DNA of 64,000 nt from Paracoccaceae bacterium (lineage in GTDB: Bacteria; Pseudomonadota; Alphaproteobacteria; Rhodobacterales; Rhodobacteraceae): contig JASBTX010000004.1 of the NCBI GenBank assembly GCA_030148225.1, positions 1 through 64,000 of the forward strand. The letters run 5' to 3'. Under the pieces are notes generated by a model that saw only the letters and a list, made by a program, of their open reading frames with translations, was not told the origin of the DNA and searched no databases. Both the position numbers and the translations under genes were made by a program. Shown here in pieces: positions 24,564-32,036 of this stretch (positions are counted from its first letter, which is position 1; the number at the start of each line of letters is the position of its first letter).

Positions 24564-26960
24564 TCAGCCCCGCATCCTCTGGCCCGCGGGGTCGAATAGC
24601 GGGCCATGGCTGACCACGGCATCAAACCGCTGGCGCGCGATATCAACCGCCACACGAGCACCATCGGCGATAGGCACATGAAAATGAGCCAGCGCGACCG
24701 GGCTGCCCACGCGGTAGCCAAATGCGCAGGACGATGTCTGCCCGATAATCTGGTCATCCAGATAGATCGGCTCGTGCCCCAGCGGTGTCGCAGCGCCATC
24801 CGTCAGCCTGAGCGAACAGATCGTGCTTTGCGGGGCTGCGTTGCGTCGTTCCTCCAGCGCGTCAAATCCGATAAAACCCCCGGATTTGCGCGTGGCGAAC
24901 ATGAGCCCGGCCTCGGCCGGTGAATTGTCGGAATCAAGTTCGTGACCCATGGCGCAGAACCCCTTTTCGATTCGCATCGAAGTCTGGGCAAATAGGCCCG
25001 CAGGAACCGCACCGGCGGCGGTCAGCGCCGCATAGATAGCCGGTGCATCATGCGTGCGCGTCGTGATCTCCCATCCCGCCTCACCAACATAGGACAGGCG
25101 CGCGGCCCTGACCTCGCATCCGGCGATGCGGGCCATGCCCGTGCGGAAATAGCCCAGCGCGTTCAGCTCGGACACGTCGCAGGCAGCGGCAATTGCCGCG
25201 GCCTCTGGCCCCATCAGGCCCAGCACGGCATAGTCCCGGCTGGTATCGGTGATCTGGACATCGTATTCACCTGCATTTCGGCAGAGCCACGCCATGTCCC
25301 GCCGGATCGCATTGGTGCCGACAAACAGGCGATAATGATCGGTGGCCAGGCGCTGCGCTGTCAGATCGCTTTCGAATGTGCCGCGCGGGTTAAGCATCGC
25401 GGTATAGATGACCGCGCCGGGCGCGCGTCCCATATGCCCGGCGCAGACATGCAATAAAAACGCCTCGGCATCCGGTCCGTGAATATCGATCTTGCCAAAG
25501 GACGAGGCATCAAAAATCGCGGCGCGGTTATGGGCTGCATCGACCTCGGCACCGACCTGATCGAACCAGTCGGGCCGCCCAAAACTGAGGGCAGGCTCTG
25601 CCGTTTTGGCGAAATAAAGCGGCCTTTCCCAGCCGTAGAACTGACCGAAATGCGCGCCTGCCTTGCGATAGGCGTCATGCAGCGGCAGCAGGGACAAATC
25701 GCGCGCGGTTCTGAGCTGCTTTCCGGGATAGGCGATATCGTAATGCGTCCCCAGAATTTCCGGTGCCCGCGCCATAAGATGTTCGACCGAGTTGAAGACA
25801 GGCGCAAAGCGTTTGGCATCCGCTTCACCCAGATCATAGGCGGTGTGGCCATGCACGATGGCATGGGCAAGGTTCATCCCCGCCCCTCCGCCCGAGGCCA
25901 GACCGACCGAGTTCATACCGCAGCCCAGAAACAAGCCCGGCGTTTCCGCCGTTTCGCCCAGCATGAACGTGCCGTCCGGGGTAAAGCTTTCCGGACCGTT
26001 CAGCAGCATCCTGACCTCGGCGGTTTCCAGCGCGGGCAGACGATGCAGCGCCAGTTCCATCATCGGCTCGAAATGATCCCAATCTTCCGGCAGCAGGCCA
26101 AACTCAAAGTCGGCATTCAGTACACCCGGTGCAATGGGCTTGCCCATCGGCTCAAAGCACCCGACCAGCAGACCGCCGCTGTCATCGCGGATATACAAGT
26201 GACTGTCATGATCGCTGAGCGTGGGCATATTGCCGGAAATGCCCGCAATCGGCTTGGTCAGCAGGTAGAAATGCTCGCAGGCCAGCGCGGGCACATCCGC
26301 GCCGGCCATCGCGCCCAGTTCGCGCGACCAGAGCCCGGCACAGATCGCGACCGCGTCGCATTTGACCGTACCTGAATTGGTTTGAACGCCCGCTATCCGG
26401 CCCTTTTTGGTCAGAATTCCGGTAACACCGGTATTCTCGAAAATCTGGGCACCCAGCCCGCGCGCCGCCTTGACCAGCGCGGCACAGACATCGCTGGGTG
26501 ATACGCGCCCGTCATCGGGCGACCAGACCGCCCCCAGCACGTCATCGCCACGCATCAGCGGCCAGCGCTCCATCGCCTCTTGCGCTGTGATACTCTCGGC
26601 GGTGATGCCATAGGCATGGGCCAGCGCCTCTTGCCGACGAATATGGGTCAGGCGGTCGGGATTGGTGGCGATTGACAGCGAACCCTTTTGTATCCAGCCA
26701 ACCGACTGGCCGGTTTCGGCCTCAAGACGGGAATAGAGATCGACCGAATACTGGATCATGCGGGTCAGGTTGCGCGAATGCCTCAGTGCGCGCACCTGCG
26801 CCGCCGAATGCCATGTCGTCCCCGAGGTCAGCTTGTTGCGCTCAAGCAAAATGGCATCGCCAACGCCCATCTGGGCCAGGTGATACAGCGTCGAACAGCC
26901 CATGATGCCGCCGCCAATGACGACAACGGATGCATGGGACGGGAGTGTGGAGTCAGACAT
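24564..26960 (-). CDS. GcvT-type FAD oxidoreductase, dimethylglycine/sarcosine dehydrogenase-like
   Basis: 798-residue two-domain enzyme. The N-terminal DAO domain begins VVVIGGGIMGCSTLYHL (about 11-27) and includes NKLTSGTTWHSAAQVR, where the His of TTWHSA is the site of covalent FAD attachment in dimethylglycine and sarcosine dehydrogenases. The C-terminal half (from about 430) is a GcvT aminomethyltransferase-like domain with DASSFGKIDIHGPDAE, LGLMGPEA, LSYVGEAGWEI and MRIEKGFCAMGHEL. It should oxidatively demethylate an N-methylated amino acid and pass the methylene group to tetrahydrofolate. I chose the ATG at 26960 (GGGGATA upstream). First gene of the operon and divergent from the RpiR regulator, across two matching palindromes. 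Confidence 0.92.
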   Translation of the reverse strand: MSDSTLPSHASVVVIGGGIMGCSTLYHLAQMGVGDAILLERNKLTSGTTWHSAAQVRALRHSRNLTRMIQYSVDLYSRLEAETGQSVGWIQKGSLSIATNPDRLTHIRRQEALAHAYGITAESITAQEAMERWPLMRGDDVLGAVWSPDDGRVSPSDVCAALVKAARGLGAQIFENTGVTGILTKKGRIAGVQTNSGTVKCDAVAICAGLWSRELGAMAGADVPALACEHFYLLTKPIAGISGNMPTLSDHDSHLYIRDDSGGLLVGCFEPMGKPIAPGVLNADFEFGLLPEDWDHFEPMMELALHRLPALETAEVRMLLNGPESFTPDGTFMLGETAETPGLFLGCGMNSVGLASGGGAGMNLAHAIVHGHTAYDLGEADAKRFAPVFNSVEHLMARAPEILGTHYDIAYPGKQLRTARDLSLLPLHDAYRKAGAHFGQFYGWERPLYFAKTAEPALSFGRPDWFDQVGAEVDAAHNRAAIFDASSFGKIDIHGPDAEAFLLHVCAGHMGRAPGAVIYTAMLNPRGTFESDLTAQRLATDHYRLFVGTNAIRRDMAWLCRNAGEYDVQITDTSRDYAVLGLMGPEAAAIAAACDVSELNALGYFRTGMARIAGCEVRAARLSYVGEAGWEITTRTHDAPAIYAALTAAGAVPAGLFAQTSMRIEKGFCAMGHELDSDNSPAEAGLMFATRKSGGFIGFDALEERRNAAPQSTICSLRLTDGAATPLGHEPIYLDDQIIGQTSSCAFGYRVGSPVALAHFHVPIADGARVAVDIARQRFDAVVSHGPLFDPAGQRMRG

Positions 26961-26985
26961 GATGTATCCCCTGGCTGGGTAAAAT

Positions 26986-27001
26986 TGAAACATTTGTTTC
27001 A
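26986..27001. promoter_or_regulatory. Palindrome TGAAAC-N4-GTTTCA, putative RpiR operator 1
   Basis: Perfect six-base arms with four bases between, lying 26 bases upstream of the FAD oxidoreductase start. The same arms recur at 27026-27042. RpiR-family proteins bind GAAA/TTTC-type palindromes, and the rpiR gene starts at 27061. I infer that this copy controls the leftward operon. Confidence 0.65.
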
Positions 27002-27005
27002 GTAG

Positions 27006-27034
27006 TTGACAAGTACAAAAACGTTTGAAACATT
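27006..27034 (+). promoter_or_regulatory. Candidate promoter for the rpiR-TAXI operon
   Basis: A perfect -35 TTGACA (27006-27011) is followed after 17 bases by a weak -10 AACATT (27029-27034) that overlaps the second palindrome. A regulator bound there would block RNA polymerase. Transcription would start near 27041, downstream of the TTG at 27025 and upstream of the TTG at 27061, which favours the latter as the translation start. Confidence 0.5.
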
Positions 27035-27042
27035 CAGTTTCA
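27026..27042. promoter_or_regulatory. Palindrome TGAAAC-N5-GTTTCA, putative RpiR operator 2
   Basis: The same six-base arms as 26986-27001, with a five-base spacer. It covers the likely -10 region of the rightward promoter, so it suits autoregulation of rpiR. The centres of the two palindromes are about 40 bases apart, close to four helical turns, so cooperative binding is possible. Confidence 0.65.
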
Positions 27043-27060
27043 GAACCTGGGAGGATTCAT

Positions 27061-27927
27061 TTGGTTCGTCTGGCCCCAATCGAAGACCGGATTACCGCGC
27101 GCTATACCGAGCTGAGTTCAAAGCTTCGCGAGGCAGCAGACTTTGTGGCCGACAACCCCGTTGACGTGGCCACCCGGTCGCTCAGGTCTATTGCCAATAC
27201 TTCCGGTGTCTCGCCCGCAACGTTTTCACGTCTGGCGCGGGTGCTGGGCTATGAGGATTACGAAGGTATGCGCGAAGCCGGGCGCGCCACAGTGGGCCAA
27301 AGGCTGATTCCCTTTGCCGAACGCGCCGAGGCTTTGCACAAGGGCGATCAGGACGCCGCGCATTTTCTGCAGCGACAGTCTGCAACCTGCGTCCAGAATA
27401 TTGCCTATCTCGAACATAGCGTCACACCCGAGCGATTGCAGGATGCCGTTGACGCGCTTTTCGTTGCCAAAAAGGTGCTTCTGATCGGGGCGCTGGGATC
27501 GGCGGGTATCGTCGACTATTTCGCCTATCAGGCACAGTATTTCGCACGGGACTGGTCGGTCGCCGGGCGCAGCGGTGCCTCGATCGCCGCGTCATTTGCC
27601 AACATGGCACCAAACGACGCCGTCGTCGTGTTGACCAAGACACCGTATTCCGAACAGACGGTTCGCGCCCTGCGCCTTGCCCATGCGAACGGGTTCAAAA
27701 CCATCGTGATGACCGACAGCCGGTCTTCGCCCGCGCTTGAGTTCGCCGATCATTTCTTCGTGGTTCCCACCGAAACGCCGAATTTCTTTTCGTCCTATAC
27801 CGCGACCCTGGTCCTGATCGAAACGATGATGTCGATGCTCATCGCAAAGGTCGGGCCCGAGGCCGAGGACCGCATTCGCGCGACGGAAGAACAAACCCGC
27901 AGGCTGGGGGAAAACTGGCCTGCATAA
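27061..27927 (+). CDS. MurR/RpiR-family transcriptional regulator
   Basis: 288-residue regulator. The N-terminal HTH_6 domain covers RYTELSSKLREAADFVADNP to SGVSPATFSRLARVLGYEDY (about 10-65); the C-terminal SIS (sugar isomerase) effector domain runs from about 115 to 265, with AKKVLLIGALGSAGIVDYFAY and DAVVVLTKTPYSEQTVRAL. I place the start at the TTG at 27061, preceded by GGGAGG at six bases; the TTG at 27025 lies within the putative operator. RpiR proteins in this group often control amine and osmolyte catabolism as well as sugar use. It leads the TAXI-TRAP operon and is divergent from the FAD oxidoreductase operon, so it probably controls both. Confidence 0.92.
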   Translation: MVRLAPIEDRITARYTELSSKLREAADFVADNPVDVATRSLRSIANTSGVSPATFSRLARVLGYEDYEGMREAGRATVGQRLIPFAERAEALHKGDQDAAHFLQRQSATCVQNIAYLEHSVTPERLQDAVDALFVAKKVLLIGALGSAGIVDYFAYQAQYFARDWSVAGRSGASIAASFANMAPNDAVVVLTKTPYSEQTVRALRLAHANGFKTIVMTDSRSSPALEFADHFFVVPTETPNFFSSYTATLVLIETMMSMLIAKVGPEAEDRIRATEEQTRRLGENWPA

Positions 27928-27952
27928 CCCATTGCAACAAGGGAGTATGTAC

Positions 27953-28918
27953 ATGTTTGCAAAAATGAAACTGACGGTTGCTGCGGCAGCGCTGATCGCC
28001 ATTGGCGGTGTCGCACAAGCGCAGCAGACATTCATCACCATCGGCACCGGTGGCGTGACGGGCGTCTACTATCCGACGGGTGGCGCGATCTGCCGTCTGG
28101 TAAACAAGGACCGCAAGGAACATGGCGTACGCTGCTCGGTCGAATCCACCGGCGGCTCGGTCTACAACACCCGCACCATTCGCGCAGGCGAACTGGATTT
28201 CGGTGTTGTGCAGTCCGACGTTCAGTCAGCCGCCATCGCGGGCGAGCGCGCCTTTGACGGTGATGAGCCCTATGGCGACCTGCGCGCTGTCTTCTCGGTT
28301 CATCCCGAACCGATGCATGTCATGGTGCGCGCCGATGCCGGCATCAACAGCGTCATGGATATGAAGGGCAAGCGGGTCAATATCGGTAACCCCGGTTCCG
28401 GCACACGGGTTCTGGCCGGTGTCCTGATGGAAGCCGCCGGCGTATCGCCCGATGACTTCGCCCTGGCAGCCGAGCTGAAATCGTCTGAGCAATCCGCCGC
28501 GCTCTGCGACGGCAAGATCGACGCTGCGATCTGGGCGGCGGGTCTGCCAAACGGATCGTCGATGGAGGCAACCTCGACCTGCGATATCAAGCTTCTGGAC
28601 CTGACCTCAAGCGGCATGGACAAAGTTCTGGCATCCAACCCGGCCTATGCAGCGGCGACCATTCCCGGCGGTATGTATCCCGGCAATGACAACGACATCG
28701 CTTCCTGGGGTCCCAAGGCGACATTTGTTACCGACGCCTCTACCCCGGATGAGGTTGTCTACACGCTGGTCAAGGGTGTCTTTGACAACTTTGACGACTT
28801 CAAGAAACTGCACCCCGCATTCGGTCGTCTGACCGAAGAGCAGATGATCAAGGACGGCCTGTCCGCGCCTCTGCATCCCGGTGCGGTGAAATACTACAAA
28901 GAACGCGGCTGGATGTAA
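27953..28918 (+). CDS. TAXI-family TRAP transporter substrate-binding protein
   Basis: 321-residue periplasmic receptor of the TAXI type. A signal peptide covers about 1-22 (KMKLTVAAAALIAIGGVAQA, cleavage before QQTF). The mature protein starts with the family hallmark FITIGTGGVTGVYYPTGGAI and has SVESTGGSVYNTRTIRAGE, then GKRVNIGNPGSGTRV. TAXI proteins bind acidic ligands such as glutamate or other dicarboxylates, though few are characterised. The start at 27953 has GGGAG seven bases upstream. It follows rpiR by 25 bases and precedes a strong hairpin and the fused permease. Context suggests import of the amine or acid degraded by the leftward FAD oxidoreductase/BKACE operon. Confidence 0.93.
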   Translation: MFAKMKLTVAAAALIAIGGVAQAQQTFITIGTGGVTGVYYPTGGAICRLVNKDRKEHGVRCSVESTGGSVYNTRTIRAGELDFGVVQSDVQSAAIAGERAFDGDEPYGDLRAVFSVHPEPMHVMVRADAGINSVMDMKGKRVNIGNPGSGTRVLAGVLMEAAGVSPDDFALAAELKSSEQSAALCDGKIDAAIWAAGLPNGSSMEATSTCDIKLLDLTSSGMDKVLASNPAYAAATIPGGMYPGNDNDIASWGPKATFVTDASTPDEVVYTLVKGVFDNFDDFKKLHPAFGRLTEEQMIKDGLSAPLHPGAVKYYKERGWM

Positions 28919-28943
28919 TCCAAACGTCACTTTGACAATGATG

Positions 28944-28976
28944 ACTCTCACCGCCACGCTGCGGTGAGAGTTTTTT
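28944..28976 (+). terminator. Rho-independent terminator/attenuator after the TAXI receptor
   Basis: Perfect 11-base stem ACTCTCACCGC / GCGGTGAGAGT with a six-base loop, followed by six T. It lies between the receptor gene and the permease gene of one transporter, 19 bases before the permease ATG. Partial termination here would give much more receptor than permease, which is the usual need. Confidence 0.85.
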
Positions 28977-28995
28977 GAAAGGGGAGGGGCCAACC

Positions 28996-31587
28996 ATGGC
29001 AGACCAGACCGACGCAGGTTCTCAGGCGCTGGAGGATATCGTCGCCGATGCTGACACCGGCGGGCGCAATCCGTCAGACCGGTTCGGTCAGAACGTGCTG
29101 TGGTATCTGCCCCTGACATGGGCGATTTATCAGCTCTGGATCGCCTCGCCGCTGCCATTCGTGCTGGGCGTGGGCGTCTGGAATGACACGCAGACCCGCG
29201 CGATCCACCTTGGTTTTGCGGTGATCCTGGCCTTTCTCGCCTTTCCGGGGCTCAAATCCTCGCCCCGCCACCGTATTCCGCATCTGACATGGGTTATCGC
29301 CATCGTCGGCGCGGTCGCAGCATCTTATCTCTGGTGGGATTATCGCGGCGTTGCCAACCGGACCGGCAATCCCAATACAACCGACCTCGTGATGGCGGGG
29401 ATCGGTATCGTCCTTCTGCTCGAGGCGGCGCGTCGTTCCCTCGGGCTGCCACTCATGGGGGTGGCGCTATTTTTCCTGTCTTATGTCTTTTTCGGATCGT
29501 GGTCGGGCCTGCCCGAGGTGATCCAGTGGAAGGGCGCCTCGTTCGAAAAAGCAATGAGCCATATGTGGCTGACGACCGAGGGTGTTTTTGGCGTCGCACT
29601 TGGCGTCTCGTCGGGCTTTGTGTTTCTCTTCGTCCTTTTCGGGGCGCTGCTCAATCAGGCCGGGGCGGGCAATTATTTCCTCAAACTCGCCTTTGCGGCG
29701 TTGGGCCATCTGCGCGGCGGTCCGGCTAAGGCTGCGGTTATTGCCTCGGCGGCAACCGGGCTGATCTCGGGCTCATCCATCGCCAATGTGGTGACCACCG
29801 GCACCTTTACCATTCCGCTGATGAAGAAGGTGGGTTTTCCCGCCACCAAGGCCGGCGCTGTCGAGGTTTCGTCGTCGATCAACGGTGTTCTGACTCCGCC
29901 TGTCATGGGCGCCGTGGCCTTTCTGATGACGGAATATGTCGGCATCTCTTATGTCGAGGTGGTCAAGACTGCCATCGTTCCGGCAGCGATCTCTTATGTT
30001 GCTCTGGTCTATATCGTGCATCTGGAGGCACTGAAGTCCGGGATGACCGGCACAAGCCGTATGCATCCGATCAAATTCATGCTGGGCGCGATATTCATAA
30101 TCGCGATCTCCATCGTCATCGCAGGTGGTACGCTCTTTCTTTGCGGGCTGATCGTCGATGCCCTCAGAAACATGTTCGGCGCTGCATCAACATGGGTCAC
30201 GCTCGCGCTGATGCTGATCGCCTATATCGCCGCCGTGCGCTATGCCGCGAAAGGCCCCGATCTCGATGTGAGTCTGGATTCGATGCAGGATCTTCCGCCC
30301 ACGCGCGAGATCTTCAAGACCGGCATCCACTATATCATGCCGATCCTGCTTTTGATGTATCTCCTGATGATCGAACGCAAATCACCCGGCCTCTCGGCCT
30401 TTTGGTCGACGATTGCCATGCTCTTTATCCTGCTCACCCAAAACCCGCTCAAGGCATTTTTCCGGGGCGAAGGGCAGGTCGCACTACGCATCCGCGAAGG
30501 GGTGGCGGACATTGCCGAGGGCATGATCGCCGGTGCGCGCAACATGATCGGCCTCGCGGCCGCCATGGGTGTGGCAGGCATCATCGTCGGGGCGGTCACG
30601 CTGACCGGTGTGGGTCAGGTCATGGCGGAATTCGTTGAATTCCTGTCGGGCGGCAATCTGTTGGCGATGCTGTTCTTTGTGGCGCTGATCTCGATCGTAC
30701 TGGGTATGGGGCTTCCCACGACGGCCAACTATATCGTTGTCAGTTCGCTGATGGCGGGTGTGGTCGTCGAACTGGGCGCACAGAATGGCCTGATCGTGCC
30801 GTTGGTCGCGGTTCACATGTTCGTCTTCTATTTCGGCATCATGGCGGATGTCACCCCTCCGGTGGGACTGGCCAGTTTTGCCGCTGCTGCAATCTCAAAG
30901 GGTGATCCGCTCAAGACCGGGTTTCAGGCGTTCTTCTATTCGATCCGCACCGCGCTGTTGCCCTTCCTCTTCATCTTCAACACCGATCTTCTGCTGATCG
31001 ATGTCGGGCCATACAAGGCTGTGTTCGTCTTTATCATGGCGCTGATTGCGATGCTCCTCTTTGCTGCGGGCACGATGAATTATTTCATGACCAACTCGCG
31101 CCTCTACGAGAGCGCGGCACTCCTCCTCGCGGCATTCATCCTGTTCCAGCCGGGCTATTTCCTCAATCAGATCACGCCCGAGTTCGAGACCAGACCGTCA
31201 TCGGACCTCTTTACCATGGCCGAAAGCGCCGAGGCCGACAGTTCGCTCAGGGTGCGGCTGGCGGGTGAAAATCTGAACGGTGATCCGGTGGATGCGCGGT
31301 TCCTGTTGCCGCTCGGACCTGCGGGCGCAGACGGAGAGAGCCGACTATTTGACGGGGCCGGGATCGAGTTCCGCAGCGAAGGCGAGAAACTCTTTGTCGA
31401 TAACCTCAATTTTGGCGGCCCGGCCGAACAGCTTGGCATCGATTTTGACTGGGAAGTGGTCGAGCTTGAGGTCGCCAGCGACCGGATGCCGAAAGAGATC
31501 TTTTACGTTCCGGCCCTTCTGCTCGTGGGGGCTGTTTACCTCTTGCAGATGGGCAGACGCCGCAAAACCGAGGAGGCCAAGGCATGA
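28996..31587 (+). CDS. TAXI-TRAP transporter fused permease (DctQ-DctM, with DUF3394-like tail)
   Basis: 863-residue inner-membrane permease. The N-terminal part holds the small-subunit-like helices (about 40-190) and the remainder the large DctM domain with many segments, including LISGSSIANVVTTGTFTIPLM, SSINGVLTPPVMGAVAFLM, GMGLPTTANYIVVSSLMAG and GIMADVTPPVGLASFAAAA, characteristic of TRAP_fused proteins. After about residue 690 come two helices enclosing a soluble segment of about 100 residues (FGGPAEQLGIDFDWEVVELE), the DUF3394-type extension known in TAXI permeases. The ATG at 28996 follows GGGGAGGGG. It works with the receptor upstream, driven by a Na+ or H+ gradient, and its stop overlaps the next start as ATGA. 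Confidence 0.93.
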   Translation: MADQTDAGSQALEDIVADADTGGRNPSDRFGQNVLWYLPLTWAIYQLWIASPLPFVLGVGVWNDTQTRAIHLGFAVILAFLAFPGLKSSPRHRIPHLTWVIAIVGAVAASYLWWDYRGVANRTGNPNTTDLVMAGIGIVLLLEAARRSLGLPLMGVALFFLSYVFFGSWSGLPEVIQWKGASFEKAMSHMWLTTEGVFGVALGVSSGFVFLFVLFGALLNQAGAGNYFLKLAFAALGHLRGGPAKAAVIASAATGLISGSSIANVVTTGTFTIPLMKKVGFPATKAGAVEVSSSINGVLTPPVMGAVAFLMTEYVGISYVEVVKTAIVPAAISYVALVYIVHLEALKSGMTGTSRMHPIKFMLGAIFIIAISIVIAGGTLFLCGLIVDALRNMFGAASTWVTLALMLIAYIAAVRYAAKGPDLDVSLDSMQDLPPTREIFKTGIHYIMPILLLMYLLMIERKSPGLSAFWSTIAMLFILLTQNPLKAFFRGEGQVALRIREGVADIAEGMIAGARNMIGLAAAMGVAGIIVGAVTLTGVGQVMAEFVEFLSGGNLLAMLFFVALISIVLGMGLPTTANYIVVSSLMAGVVVELGAQNGLIVPLVAVHMFVFYFGIMADVTPPVGLASFAAAAISKGDPLKTGFQAFFYSIRTALLPFLFIFNTDLLLIDVGPYKAVFVFIMALIAMLLFAAGTMNYFMTNSRLYESAALLLAAFILFQPGYFLNQITPEFETRPSSDLFTMAESAEADSSLRVRLAGENLNGDPVDARFLLPLGPAGADGESRLFDGAGIEFRSEGEKLFVDNLNFGGPAEQLGIDFDWEVVELEVASDRMPKEIFYVPALLLVGAVYLLQMGRRRKTEEAKA

Positions 31588-32012
31588 TCACCCATATTCT
31601 CTGCTCGGTTGACCTGACCCATGATCAGGATGCCCGCGCCACCCTTGCCGAGGCCGGGCGCATGGCAGGCCATTACGGTGCCCGCCTCAGCGTCGTGACG
31701 GTTTTGCCCGATTACGGATCGTCCTGGGTGGGCTCTTTCTTCAAGGAAGGCACGCTCAGCCAGGCTGCACAATCGGCACGGGACACGCTGCACCGGATGG
31801 TCGATGACGTGCTGCCCGATCACAAACCGGTACAGTGTATCGTCGAAATCGGCACGGTCTACGAAGAGGTGCTGGACGCCATCGGAAAATGCGGTGCCGA
31901 CCTCGTGATCGTGGGGGCGCACAAGCCCGATATCGCCGACCGGATCATCGGCCCCAACGCCGCGCGCATCGCCCGCCACGCGCCGGTTTCGGTGCTGGTG
32001 CTGCGCCTCTGA
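31584..32012 (+). CDS. Universal stress protein (UspA family)
   Basis: 142-residue cytoplasmic UspA domain. It begins ITHILCSVDLTHDQDA, has the mid-protein VVTVLPDYG segment and the nucleotide-binding end VIVGAHKPDIADRIIGPNAARIARHAPVSVLVL, which matches the G-2x-G-9x-G(S/T) ATP-binding region approximately. The ATGA overlap with the permease gene couples the two. USP genes at the end of TRAP operons are a known arrangement; in Halomonas, TeaD regulates the ectoine TRAP transporter TeaABC by this means, so a regulatory role in transport is a fair inference here. It is the last gene of the operon. Confidence 0.9.
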   Translation: MITHILCSVDLTHDQDARATLAEAGRMAGHYGARLSVVTVLPDYGSSWVGSFFKEGTLSQAAQSARDTLHRMVDDVLPDHKPVQCIVEIGTVYEEVLDAIGKCGADLVIVGAHKPDIADRIIGPNAARIARHAPVSVLVLRL

Positions 32013-32036
32013 ACCTATCCGCCTAGGGCTGAAATC

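Noticed and set aside
26961-27060. Glycine riboswitch before the GcvT-type oxidoreductase
   Set aside because: The 100-base gap has only the palindromes and promoter described; there is no room for a glycine aptamer.
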